A DNA stretch of 64,000 nucleotides from Ischnura elegans. Its lineage: Eukaryota > Arthropoda > Insecta > Odonata > Coenagrionidae. The notes beneath the pieces were generated by a model. That model ran no database searches. It saw only the letters and a list, made by a program, of their open reading frames with translations, and was not told where the DNA came from. A program made the translations under genes and the position numbers. Positions 1 through 11,692 of the stretch are shown here, piece after piece (position 1 is the first letter of the stretch; each line of letters starts with the position of its first letter). The stretch is from the NCBI RefSeq assembly GCF_921293095.1, contig NC_060247.1:110131111-110195110 (forward strand). The letters run 5' to 3'.

Positions 1-705
1 TTTCTTGTTTTAATTTTGTTTCATCTCACTGCCGTTTAAAAGTATTGCGCTTTCGCAAGTAACACTGTATCCATAAATGAAGCCTGGTGAAAATATAAAC
101 ATACTCGAAGGGAAAAATTCACCATGCATACATTTTACCTTAAATATTATCTCTGAGGACCTTGTATTATGAACGTGTCCAACTAATGCACTCCATTTTT
201 CGCGTCCTGCCAAGCTTAAAATATGCTATTCATACCAATGAAATATTTGCATTTTTCCTCGGGTCTTATACCAGATTAATTATGTATATTTCTCAATAAT
301 ATGTAATTGATTAATAGAAATTACCAAAGTTGCAACTTCCGTTGCGAAACGTGCAGTTATAATTACTGTAACGACGCAAGGGGTGTCATATTTTGTACCT
401 ATTACTCGTATGTTGCATCATTAGGATGGCTGCGCCTGAAAATGAAAACTATGGCACTCAGAAATTCCAAAGTATCTGTAGACCCAGTGAAATGGGTAAA
501 GTAAGAGTAGATTACTGGAAAGTAAAGATTACAGCGAAATTAACGGTTACCCTTTCACTGTAAGGAGTAAATTACATGTTAATACTACATTTCGAAACAA
601 GTAATCCGATTGTTATCGCTCGATTACCTCCAAATCTGGTTTTCTACTGCCACGTTATCTCTCTAAAAAATGTGGTGAAGCATGGATCCAATTTTTGTTT
701 TCCAG

Positions 706-3700
706 GTGCGTTCTTGGCTATCTTCTTGGTAGTGCTCTGTGATCCAATACCGTCGTCAGAGGAAGACCAGCTATTTTTGCAATGTCGAACCAAGGCGCAT
801 GTGAGTAGCCGCCAAGTTACAACTAAAAAAGCGGCAATGCACTCTACCATAAACGAAGATTTTTGTCTTTTTGGTATATTTTAAGTAAGAGGCACAATAT
901 GTACATTTCCTTGCATGAAAAGTTTAGAAATGTTTTTTAACCCTTAACCAGTGTCGTGCAATTCTTGTTACACTACCAGTGACGTGCGGTCTGGGAGACC
1001 CCAATAAATCAAAAAATCATTAAATATTGCTACGCGATTTTTATTGTTTTGTTTAATTTTTCTTTGAATGCTTAACTATTTTAAAACTTATATTAAAATT
1101 TTTACACCCCTCATACGAACCAATTTGTCATAAAAAATTGTGATTTGAAGCAGGATCAAAAAACTGATGCCAAAAACACTTGAGTTATAATTATTATATT
1201 TGTGTATCAATATTTCGCCAGATTATAAAGAGGCCTTAGATGTTAAAGTTGGAAGGCTAAGTAGTAAGTAGCCATGAAATTTATCCCGCTTATTCCTTTT
1301 CTTGATGCATTCTTGGTAAGTGATGTGCGGTCTCACAAACAGCGAATCGAGTTCAATTGCAAATTTACAGAAATTAATAAAAGGAACGTTAAATTGTAAG
1401 AGTGGGATGTCCTTGTTATGCAAAAATATGAAGCTAACGAGAATTATAGATATTTTGAAATCCTAATTTTGAAAATATTCATAATTTTAGAAACGCAGTG
1501 GTCTCTCAGACCGCACGTCACCGGTTAAGGGTTAAATATAGGATTCGTAATTCATTTCTCTCCTAAACCTCGGACTTAAAAATCTAGCTTTCGGCCTTTT
1601 CAAAAATCGAGGAGTCGGTAAAATTTAACTTTAAAAGCTCTTTGTTGTGCAGAAATGTTGTCCTCACTATAAAAAATGCAATGAAATGCACCAATGAAAT
1701 ATTTTTCCCGTAACGAGGTGAAGAAGACGGCCGTTTCACCGTTTTCATTTATTTTCGAGTGTTCTTCTTCACTCATTCGACCGTAGAAGCTAAACATTTA
1801 CTTTTAAAAGTTGATCAATGATGTATTATTGTAGCCAAATAAACATTGAGTAAAACGATAAATGACACGACGTTAAGGAGCTTCGGCAGAATTTCATACA
1901 AAAGCTTTAAGCACAACGTTCTATCTTTTTGCGTCGATAGTAGGTTCTTGTTTAAAGGGAAAAACTTTGTATGAATACAGAAATAAGAGCCTTTGTATGA
2001 ATACAATAGTAAGAGTCCATTCTAAAACTTCTGTCACGCGACATTTCTGTGTCTTCAAAAGGATTTTTTATAAAAAACGTACAGTATAAGTCTTTCGTGA
2101 ACAGAGCCGAAAATTTATACATCATTGATATTACTTAGAAGACATATTAGGTTATAATGTACTAACCATCCCCTCACCCAATTAGTACTCCCTCCAAACA
2201 TACTATGGGAAATCACTCCTAATAAAATATTCTAAATAAAGGAATAATCTGTTGATAATCGTCACATTTCCCCAAATTAAGAATGCCCTCTTGAGAAATA
2301 TAGGTATAATTAATCTGGTATAAAACCCGAGGACGTTCTGTCTTGAATCACATACTAATGAGTAGATTTTGTTTACCCGTTGGGGATAAACTGAACAGTT
2401 TAAAACCGTTTTAAATGTTTGATCATCAATGACTGACGTAATACAGTATTTATTTTACAAAAGACTTTAATAACTCTTAGCATTTTTCCACACATTGCGT
2501 TACTTAATTTTTCAAACGTAGCTCAAATTTTTTTCTTGGATAGCACTAAATCTAATCTACTAATATCGTAGTATAGTTTGTTTGAGACTGCATACATTCC
2601 TATACATGCCATTACTTGTGTAAAAGGTATTCTGTAATTGTGCATGAAGGGAATTAAGTTATATTATTATTATTTTACTAGCATTTTGTGGGTATTACTA
2701 ATTCAACATTACGTATATATATTGATAATATGAATTTTATTTTTCATAAGCGTATTATGCAAGGCTTCGAAACCTGCATGGCCAAGGTCTATGAAATGGA
2801 TACGCAAAATGAAACGCGTCGACCATCAAGCGAAGAGGGATGCTTGGCGTGTAAACTCATGTGCAGGCAAGCAATCACATAATGTAACTTAAGTAGTTTG
2901 TGTTCAACTGAAAGCATATTCACTGCATGAAAACATCCATATGCTTTTGTAACATGGTAATAACATAATATTTACCATTCCAATCGCTCATTTAAGTTTT
3001 TTCCTCGGTTTTATACACCAGAGTGCACACTTTTTTCAACATCTTCAAATAAAAACGGGTGTTTCAAAATGGATAGCGGGATTTTAATGCTTTTTTATAT
3101 TTACTAAACCCACGGTCTAAAATTGTATCAATCATGAAAGAGTGACTAAAACAGCTTAAAATTAAATCCTACAAATGTTTACCCCGAATACCATCCGTCA
3201 CACCTCATGGTGATGTGAGAGTTCTTCCCTAACCTATATTAGCGTCTCTTGAGTAATTTTTGCAATAGCTGCTTCAATCCTGTTTCTTGATTTGGGAAGG
3301 TCATCGGTTTGGCACGGATGTTACTATCACAGCCGAACTTAATGCGGAACGTAAGATGCACCGGAACTGCATATTCCCTCTTTTGAAAACCGTAAAACAG
3401 AAAAAAATTTCTGCTCACGAGTCGTCATCTTTGCTAATAGTGCTTTCTAACAGATCGAAGTAGAGACATTTAGTCTACATAAGCATTGTTACCATCAAAA
3501 AACAACTGTCTGAGTAACAATTTCGTTTGATGCTTCATTTATTGCTGAAAGTTAACAGTAAAAAATATTATACAGTGTTAAAATTCCTCTATCAATTTTG
3601 AAACACCTGGTATTTTTTTAAGTAGTTGTACTTGAAACGGAAATACTTAAAATGGCGTGACTTAATTAAATTGGTTGGACGATTAAAGGTGAGAAAAACT

Positions 3701-6700
3701 GAATAAACCAGGAGGATGAATTGAGTAAATGCTAAGAATATATTTTCATTCCAGGTCATTTCTTTTATCTCTAGTTTCCTTATTTATCTAACGGGATACA
3801 AAATGAAATGGTCCTTCTATTATTTTTTCTAATTTTTATAACTTATTACTTTTAAGTTTTAATATATTAATTATAAAAATGATAGAATGACCACGTTATG
3901 GTAGAACTGTCATTTTTATAATTCCCCAAATAAGTTGGTAAATGTAAATTTTCTGTCGAATATCTATCTTAAGTTGATAAAAGTGATGCAATATGGTGAA
4001 AATGTCAATCCCCATTATTTTTAATTGGTGATGGGGTAGTATAAACACGGAAATTGTAGCTGGAAACGTCTTCCCTTCCCTCAGAAAAATTTGCAAAAAG
4101 AAAAATAAAAAAAATTCAGTATTAAATAAACATTTCATCAGAGATTAGGTTTGAGATGAGAGAAAGAGAAAGTTAAATTAAAAGCATTTTCTGGGGAAGA
4201 AAAAGAAACACTATTGAAATTGGGATACCCCAATGGACCCTCTTAACCAATTTCTCTGCCTACGTCCATGTCAACACTTCCAGTTACCTACATTGGTTAC
4301 AGAAACGTTTGTTGATTACAATGAGGACGTAACTTAAGTCCACGCATGCTTACTGTTTAAAATCTCTGTGAATCTATATCATTCGACAACTTAGTAAATT
4401 TTCAGTTTAATATGATTGCTTAATAAATATCCTGTTGCATGGTTTGGAATTTATATAAGAATATTCTTATAAAATGTCGCTTATTTTGCCACAGTATGGA
4501 TATCGTTCCGAATTTTCAATTAGAAGTTAAAATTGTTTTCATTTTTTTCACAGGAACGTTGATGCCGTCTTACAGTGTTTGCGGAACGCAGAGGAATCTT
4601 TAATATCCGTCTCAAATAAGTCACAAACCATGGTTCCATTTCTGGTTAACTTGATTGATGAAGCATTTCATGCGGGTTGTGAAAACAACGCAGATATAAT
4701 GCATGGTAAAAATTTAGAATATCATTTTATATTTGTTCTTGTAATGTTATTTAATCGTTCAATGATATAAGGATGCCTGGAAGGGAATTTAAAACATATT
4801 CTCCTACGAACAGGTACCTGAAAGGGCTTATTTGGCAACCATTGCAAAACTTTTGTTGTCACAGATTCCTTTGCAATTACATATCATGGAAACGCCAAAA
4901 CGTAGTGATTATCTGGACAATGAAACAAAGTGATTGTCGACGAGTTGACCTCGTGAAAGTCCTTAGATAGTAATAATTGAAGCAACTGAAGTAAATTTCC
5001 ACACTTTTTAAATCTCACTCGACCCATTTCAATACTTATTTGTTTTTATTTATTTTCTTATTTATATCAATTACCCCCGAAAACGGCACAATGTGAACTT
5101 TTACATCGTGCGTTTATGCAGCCAACCACAAACGAAACACTCATGTACTGGAAGGGGCAACTTATCCAGGCGGGACTCGAACCCGCAGTATGGTAGGCGA
5201 GGACTTATCCCCGCCGCCACCGACGCCGACAATAGGCATCATTTTCATGAGCAGTGTCTTGAAAATGATGCGTAAGCATTGAAACCGGTCGAGTTAGATT
5301 AAAAGAGTGTGGAAAATTACTACATCTGTTTCAATTATCACTGAAATATAACTTATACAGGCTTCAAAAACTTTCTTACTGCCTTTTCGTATCTGTTTGG
5401 CCCAAAATTTGTTTTTTCTTCCTATAGGGAAGATGAAAACCCCACCCTCCTACCCAAAGTTGCTCCTCCCTCACCCTTCAAGGGCCGCATCCCTTCCCCA
5501 GTTGCTGTCAAACCCTCTTCCAAGTACCTTCTGAGAGTTCTGGTTAACCTTATCGTTTGGCATACACAACCACACGATACGCTGATAGCCGGCCACGTAA
5601 CCAGAATTAAATAAACCGCTGACTCAAGGAGTTTGGAGTCCAAGTTCATGGGAAAATATCTGAAAATCATCCTTCCTCCGCACCTCTTATGCACTGAACC
5701 ATAGCACGTGCTTGGAAGCACCAATATTATCAGCTTAACTTTATCTTCAATTCAATTGATGACGGAGGAGAACGGTCACACTTGAAAATTTACGAGCCAT
5801 CTCCAACGGGCGGAACATTTAGCGGTCATCGCCATGTTTAACCGTCTATGTGCCATCACCTTGGATTAGCACTGGCGAGAAATGCCAAAGGTACTTTAAT
5901 GCCAAAGGCCAAAAAATGCCTAAGAAGTTTCAATTTAATATAATATCTTCGAAAAAAAAAATGTGTGGTATATGTTTTGGTTCGTCAACATGCTGTTTTT
6001 TATTTCACTCTCATTATAAAATTTTTTTACCGTATAATTAATCCTGATTTTTCATTCAAGTGCTTAGCCGCTGCATAGTTATTGTTTTTTTGCTGATTTG
6101 GTGCTATGTGGATATGCATTGTGTGCAATTTTTGGTGAAAAATTTGGTGCTATGGGGACATGTATTTTGTGAAAAATGGTATTTTGAGGGCTATTTAATT
6201 TTTTTTGGTACTTAGTATTTTGTTTTGTATTTTGGGTTATGTATATTATTGTGTCTTAACGTACTTCCTAAATTTATGTTACCACCCGACTTCATCGTCG
6301 ACTTGTAACTAAATATTTTAATAATAGTAATAATAATAATAATTGTAAATTGGAATAATAATGTTTTTAAATCAATTGTAACTTGAGGCAGCGTCTTGGC
6401 AAGGCCCGACACTGGCAGACCTCCAAGTAAATCTTGTGGAAAAATAAATAATAATAATAATTGTAAATTGGAATAATCAAGTATCCCAAAGCTGGTATTT
6501 GAGTATGTGGCACTTTTCGGCTGAGATGGAAAAACCGATGCATCATCCCGCGGCACTGAGAGGGTTAATAAATTCGATACAACGGGTACCATTAGAAATT
6601 CCATGCTCATTAAAATCTAAAAAAATAACTCGGCGGTGACCTAGATATCACTTCCGTTTGCAGTAGTTCGTGAAATATCAGAAGAGATGGTAGTCTTTCG

Positions 6701-7663
6701 TCACCTCGAAATCAAGATATTCTGATCGATGACGCTTATGAATTCGCACCTAACCGTAAATTACTCTTTGCGTTCAACAGTGTGTCAGTCACTTCCCTTT
6801 TAAATGTTGCAATAATTTGAAATAAACAATCTTCTCATATCGATTTTATCGTTTTTTTTTCAGCAATTGCCGACGAAGGAAACAAAGAGTGCGTGCAAAA
6901 TGACTGGGAAGCATGCTCAACTCATCTCGATGGAATGGACAGTTGGCATAGCATATTCTTCTGTGATCACTCAGACCCAGAGAAAAATTCTATAACGCCT
7001 AAGAGCTATTGCCAGTAAGTACAACTCTGTTGTATAATGCGTAACGGATATTGATTTAGGATGTTTGAAACATCATTCAACAGTCCTGTCGGTCGGTCAG
7101 AAATTATAGCGAGGGAAGACCATTTTTGTGGCCTTCAGTGAATGTGGTGTTTCCGATCATAAGATGATCATATTAAGAGATGCTTTAAAAAATGTTGTAA
7201 AATTTCTCTGCCTCCTGGATCAAACTCTCAAAGGCTTTTCTATTTGGAGTTAATTTGTTACTTTGGCCTCACCGTTTTACACAGGTCTGAAAGCGACTGA
7301 GTTGCCCTGAGCCTAGTCTCAGTCTATCCCACTTTGGTGGGCTTTCAGGAAGTCAAGTGCCCCCTGCCATTGTCCACTAAAATATTTGGGCGTGTCTCTC
7401 AGTCGCAAAGATATTTGAAATTAACTCGACTAATTGAAATTTTATAAAGCTTATGAATGTTGGCGAATCGCTAAATCCACCTTAAAATAAGTCTAATTAA
7501 GCATACAATATTTCATAGCACATTTTAATATTTCAGGAAAATACTTACATCTCTGGAGTGCATCAACTCACAATCAGAAAAGTGCTCACAACAAATAAAG
7601 AGGGTTATTCCACTTCTTCTGCTTAAATTGCGGAACTCCACCACTTGTTCCAGATATTACTGA
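706..7663 (+). CDS. Secreted Cys-rich glycoprotein, DUF1397-like, copy 1 (5' partial)
   Basis: Assembled by eye from exon 2 at 706-800, exon 3 at 2751-2866, exon 4 at 4554-4705, exon 5 at 6864-7014 and exon 6 at 7537-7663 (TGA at 7661). Splice phases match the other four copies. Exon 1 (the first ten residues) is not visible and probably lies left of the window. Exon 2 gives the signal-peptide core (GAFLAIFLVVLCDPIP) and the first mature Cys. The rest carries C-x2-C-x3-C in exon 3, a conserved sequon (QNETRR), a second sequon NKS in exon 4, and ends CSRYY. The Cys pattern and the block around GCENNADIM resemble the 27 kDa hemolymph glycoprotein family (DUF1397), extracellular insect proteins of unknown biochemical role. 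Intron 3 starts with GC, not GT (AG|GCAAGC at 2867). It shares about 85% of residues with copy 2 by hand count. No stop or frameshift was seen. Confidence 0.82.
941..1531. mobile_element. piggyBac-type MITE, 591 bp (unit 1)
   Basis: The element is bounded by TTAA on both sides (937-940 and 1532-1535) and has ends CCCTTAACC and GGTTAAGGG, the hallmark of piggyBac elements. Subterminal repeats of GACGTGCGGTCT and its complement occur near both ends. There is no coding capacity. It lies in intron 2 of copy 1. Confidence 0.85.
5035..5240 (-). repeat. tRNA-derived SINE (copy 1 intron 4)
   Basis: On -, an A-box-like TCGGTGGCGGCGGGG and a B box GGGTTCGAGTCCC, about 45 bases apart, are followed by a body and an A-rich tail (TAAATAAAAAC). 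The equivalent region in unit 2 (22560-22700) has lost the tRNA-like head. Confidence 0.65.
6364..6458 (+). mobile_element. Short retroposon insertion with target duplication (copy 1 intron 4)
   Basis: AATTGTAAATTGGAATAAT occurs on both sides (6341-6359 and 6459-6477) of about 95-100 bases ending in ATAATAATAAT. This is the product of target-primed reverse transcription. Unit 2 keeps a single copy of this target near 23502-23520, the empty site. A second (TAA)n-tailed insert, 6078-6340, lies just upstream and is also absent from unit 2. Confidence 0.65.
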
Positions 7664-7994
7664 TATTGAAGATCTTACTGTCATTAAATCATCAAATTTG
7701 TGCTTGGCTCATGGGAGCGAGTTAGGTGAAAAAGAACGTTTGGAAGAGATCGACGATCTTGGTTTGTTGTAATTTTTAGATTCGACGAAATCGCTCAAGT
7801 AAATTATCCACCAAAGCTGTTTTTTTAACTTTAAACAGTAAATGTTCTCTAATTGTTGTGTTATCGTATATTTTTATACTCGAATTCTTGTTTTCATTGA
7901 CAATTCCTGCATTAAATGCACGCATTTACACAAAAAAAGATATGTATAGAATCTCCAGGGAATGGACGTGAATACTGATAAAAGGTAAATATTT

Positions 7995-8620
7995 CTATGT
8001 TATATCATGTAATGCAGCATAAGTGTAGAGCTTACAAAAGCCTATGAACGGCTTTTGTACTCAAAACTATATTACAATAAATTTTTTTCTAATTTTGCTT
8101 TGAGTATGAAAAGTGATTTTGTTTCGATGTAGATGTGTGTGCTCCGCATGTAAAATTATTGAGTGCATGTGCAGATTAGCGTTGTGTGTAATTACGGTTT
8201 TCCCCCACTAAATATTTTTAGCCAGCATTAACACCTCTTTCTAGTTATGCTTTTGTTTCATATCACCGCCATTTAAAACTATAGTGTTTTTCGCAAGTAA
8301 CTTTGAATCCATTAATGAAGCCTGGTGAAAATGTATACGTACTGGAAGGAAAAATTCTCCATGCATACCTTTACATCTACATTTTACCTTTAATATTAAT
8401 TCTGAGGACCTTCTATTATGTACGTGTCCAACGAATGGACTCTTTACGCCTCCTGCCGAGCTAGAACAATGCTGTTCATACCTATGAAATATTTGCATTT
8501 TTTCCTCACCATGCATATATTTAACCTTAATTTACTGGATTCAACCCTCGGATTCTCAAGCGATGGTGAACTGTGCTGTAGGCCGGCCCTTATTTTTTAG
8601 AATTGAGAAAATGTTTGTTT
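7995..8620. repeat. Repeat X (copy after gene copy 1)
   Basis: Repeat of roughly 500-600 bp, recognised by shared stretches such as TGAAGCCTGGTGAAAAT. Other copies are at 1-300 (partial), 15880-16385 and 25995-26450, with a shorter related piece at 18840-18960. X lies both after exon 6 and inside intron 1 upstream of exon 2, so it brackets exons 2-6. At 15880-16385 it interrupts element O. Confidence 0.7.
8076..8081 (+). terminator. Candidate poly(A) signal of copy 1
   Basis: AATAAA about 410 bases after the copy 1 stop, followed by a T-rich stretch. The homologous signal is present after copy 2 (26055), so it was duplicated with the unit. It falls at the start of repeat X, so it could belong to the repeat. 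Confidence 0.45.
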
Positions 8621-9394
8621 CTCTAGTCTCAAAATGATCCCAATGAGGTTTATATTCACGTGCTGAATTTTGGTTACATTATAATAACAGGAACCCGTGC
8701 CCTAAGGGCCTAAAGTACTACGGACCTTCAATTGAGTTTTTTGGGAAAGGCTCTATTCCTATGAAAAACGTGAAAGTAACGTTCTTCAGGACCAAATTTC
8801 TGTTGTTTTTATCAGGCATTGCCAAAACAACATTATCAACTGCAGAATAAGTCTTCACTATATGGGTCTTGGGGCTTGAAGGGTAAGGCGGAGGATTGAA
8901 CGGGATATCCTCACTTCTAGACACCCAAACCCCATCCTCCGCCTTGCGCTCATAAACCTTATGTTGCACTTGATAATGTTGTTTGTAACAACGAAACGCG
9001 TTCTGTTAAAATAAAACCCAGTGGAGTTATTGCAATGTCTAATTTTACTAGATACCGGAATAATGGCTTAAATAAATGAATGAATTATCGACGCTAAGAA
9101 GTGATATTTTTAACGCATGATATTCAGGTCATATTCTCATGTAAAGGGTATTCTAAATGAGTTAAATATTGACTCTTAATATTAAGACCACCCTCTGAAA
9201 AGTGAGAAGATATAGTAGCCATTGATCGAATCAAATCACATCGCCTATTAAATATAGGGTTGTTTTCGTAGGATTGAGAAAATTTTATATAATACATCTA
9301 AGTGTCTATAATACGTTGTAATTGGATGCAGTTAGGGTTTGGATATTTCTGTCCCTACTTTTTTTTTAGAGAAATAACATGGTTTTGAAATTTT

Positions 9395-10110
9395 GAATCA
9401 ATCTTTGTTGCATAAAAAGTTCGCATTTAAGATGCAGAGGTTCGGAATGCATCGTGACTAATACAATGAGAAGGAAACTGGGTTTACGAACAGAGGACGA
9501 GTGCCCGGAGTGTGGGAGGCAGGAGGACATGACGCACACAGTTCTGGGTTGCAACCATGACGTATTTTGGGAAACCATAATAAACATTTTTAAAGAATTT
9601 GACACCTTCGGATCGGGAAGTGTTAACGATAAGGATCTACTGAAATTAAATTTCCAACTCTTCCCAAGCACGAAGGCACACATTTTATCAGAACTAATAA
9701 GCACATATGTTTTTAACAAAATTAATAGAGGAGACATCAGATATAATTTAATTAAAAAAATTATATATTTAAACAAAAAAATCAATACAACAAAAGAGCA
9801 GAAAGAATGGCTGTTGAATGTTTTTTAATACGGAAATGACATCTGCTTGGGAAATATTTTCCCGTATTGTATTCTCTCAAATTTTATGTAAAATAATCCT
9901 TTGTAATTAATGTTTGCTTATTTTTACATTCAATTTTATACATATACATAAAAATGTCTGTATAAATATATGCTTTAAAAATCTGTGCTGAGGTAGAAAT
10001 GGACGTATGAGCAGGTCCCATACGAAGGGTTGGCCTCTGTGCCGAGGATCGGACGTTCGTTACCGAGCCCCGCCGGTCATTTTTACCTATGCTTTTTTTT
10101 TTTTTTTGGA
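9395..10110 (+). mobile_element. LINE 3' end fragment
   Basis: An open frame ending at 9828 contains ECPECGRQEDMTHTVLGC, a C-x2-C...H...C knuckle like that at the C-terminus of R1/I/jockey-type LINE ORF2 proteins. It is followed by a 3' UTR (about 9830-10090, with CCGAGCCCCGCCGGTC) and a T-rich tail. 5' truncated. This is a TE remnant and not a host gene. Confidence 0.6.
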
Positions 10111-10354
10111 AAATTTGATAAAAGAATAATAATTTGTTGTTTATGCTCTTTGCTTATGTTTACCTCCAAATTTTTATTTGAATGAAAATGTCTAAGACAC
10201 GCATAGAAAAGCATATTTAAATGATTGAGATCAAAATATTTAATGTTTATAATGTTGTACTTTTATATACTTGTATGTGATACTAATACGTTTGAAATTG
10301 TTCCCACTAGATGTATTATATATCTGTTTTGTATCAAAAATTAAGCAATAAAAG

Positions 10355-10420
10355 CTTATTTAATCGAAAGCCAAAGGTCCGTGGTTCGATTCCCGGTCCA
10401 GGGGAATTTTTTCTCATGGC
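10355..10420 (+). repeat. SINE head fragment with B box
   Basis: AAGGTCCGTGGTTCGATTCC, CGGTCCAGGGG, then AATTTTTTCTC. The B box is intact but there is no A box at the right distance upstream and no acceptor stem, so it is not a tRNA gene. Confidence 0.5.
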
Positions 10421-11692
10421 AATTCTTGTATATGTGACAGCGTAAGTTTTTTTAATGAAAAATTTAGTCAGCAATAAAGAAAAAATATGCTATGAACATG
10501 TCTATACATTTGAATATGTGCGCAGGCAAAAATTACCGAGGCGGCTTACATATTGTTATAAATTATTTACTTTTTACATCAATACTTATAAATATTTTGA
10601 CTTGCAATTAAATTTTTACGAACAGCGCAATATTTGCAGTGAGTGTAATTAATGGCTGTTGAGAAAATGATCTCTTTCGGGCCTCGCATCTATGTATTTT
10701 CATTTACAAACTTACCAGCCAAAACAGCACAAAGGCCATTCGTTTCCGGCGATACTTTGGCGAATTTGCTGTACATTTTGATTGATTATCTTAAACTTCG
10801 CTTATCCACAGAATTTATTATTATATAACTACCATGGTTTCGACGGTTAATGTATTGAATAACAGTAGTATTTGATATAGATAAAAAACAAAACATGAAA
10901 GTAAAACGATTAAATATACTCAAAAAATTCAAGACAAAACGATTAAAGAGACAAGGGTTGGAAAGCGGTAAATTGTTATTGCGGAGTTGCAGGGAGAATA
11001 TAGGAGAGCGATGATATAGGTGAAGTCCAGGGCTGGAGTTATTACACTTCGCTCGCTATTGTATATAAATGCTCAAGAATGGATTTGCAACGACGCCGAT
11101 ACTTCGTGAACGATCATTAAATGATACCCTATAATTTAATTACAGAAAACATATGGTCAAACTTAGAGCTTAGTGAAGGGATTAGAGATTGGTGAAATCG
11201 ATTTTCAGTACTGCATACCAAAAAAAGTTAAATTGTTTGACCGGATTTCGCATTATTTTGCTATATTTTCTTTATGCTCATTGACAAAATATCCGTGGTT
11301 TAGATAGAGACAGCGGTCATCAAAGAGAAAAAACTATTTTCCCTCTTCCCTAGTGCTCAAATAATGTAGGTCTAACACTTTTTTTGGAAGCTTAAAGTCT
11401 CTATATTGCGGTCAACTAAAATATACTGCTCATAATTTTTAACAGCTTCACTTATTTATCCATTGATTTGACTGGATTGGCAATAATTTCTGTATATTTC
11501 TGGAGAGCGAGTTCATAGTCCAAAGTTGAAAACTTTGATAATAAGACGACGAGATACATGATTTTGACACGAAGTGATGGCTTTCGTGCTGAAAGAAGTA
11601 AGACAGGAACAGTATATTCTTATCCTTCGTAAGTGAGGCAGCCTGCGTAGTGTTCCGTTTGCACATATCGGAGTTCATAGTGACCAACAAGA

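Larger units (their letters stand above)
1..8620 (+). repeat. Segmental duplication unit 1 (holds copy 1)
   Basis: The whole stretch matches 16075-26450 in order and orientation, introns included. Similarity is about 95% near exon 3 and falls to about 86% around exon 6 (hand estimates on samples). Unit 1 lacks the hAT MITE at 16553, most of 18441-19507 and the foldback at 24111. It has an extra segment of about 385 bases at 6078-6463. Its left edge is outside the window. Confidence 0.85.
8621..11692. other. Intergenic, copy 1 to copy 2
   Basis: Holds the LINE fragment (9395-10110), a T-run at 10090-10108 and the SINE head at 10355. A perfect 12-bp inverted repeat AAGGCGGAGGAT lies at 8885-8896 and 8934-8945. 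The promoter of copy 2 should be in the last few hundred bases, but I saw no clear TATA box. No host gene was recognised. Confidence 0.5.

Noticed and set aside
5155-5240. Minus-strand tRNA gene
   Set aside because: The A and B boxes are present, but arms do not pair as a tRNA. A body with an A-rich tail follows, and a second family member is at 13083, so it is a SINE.
6212-6610. 132-codon open frame on -
   Set aside because: It crosses two retroposon inserts and simple TAA repeats that are absent from unit 2.
9454-9828. Host gene of about 124 codons
   Set aside because: The Cys knuckle and the 3' UTR mark it as the end of a LINE; no ATG opens the frame at its beginning.
10380-10410. tRNA gene suggested by GGTTCGATTCC
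   Set aside because: There is only a B box; no A box at the proper distance and no paired acceptor stem. Treated as a SINE fragment.
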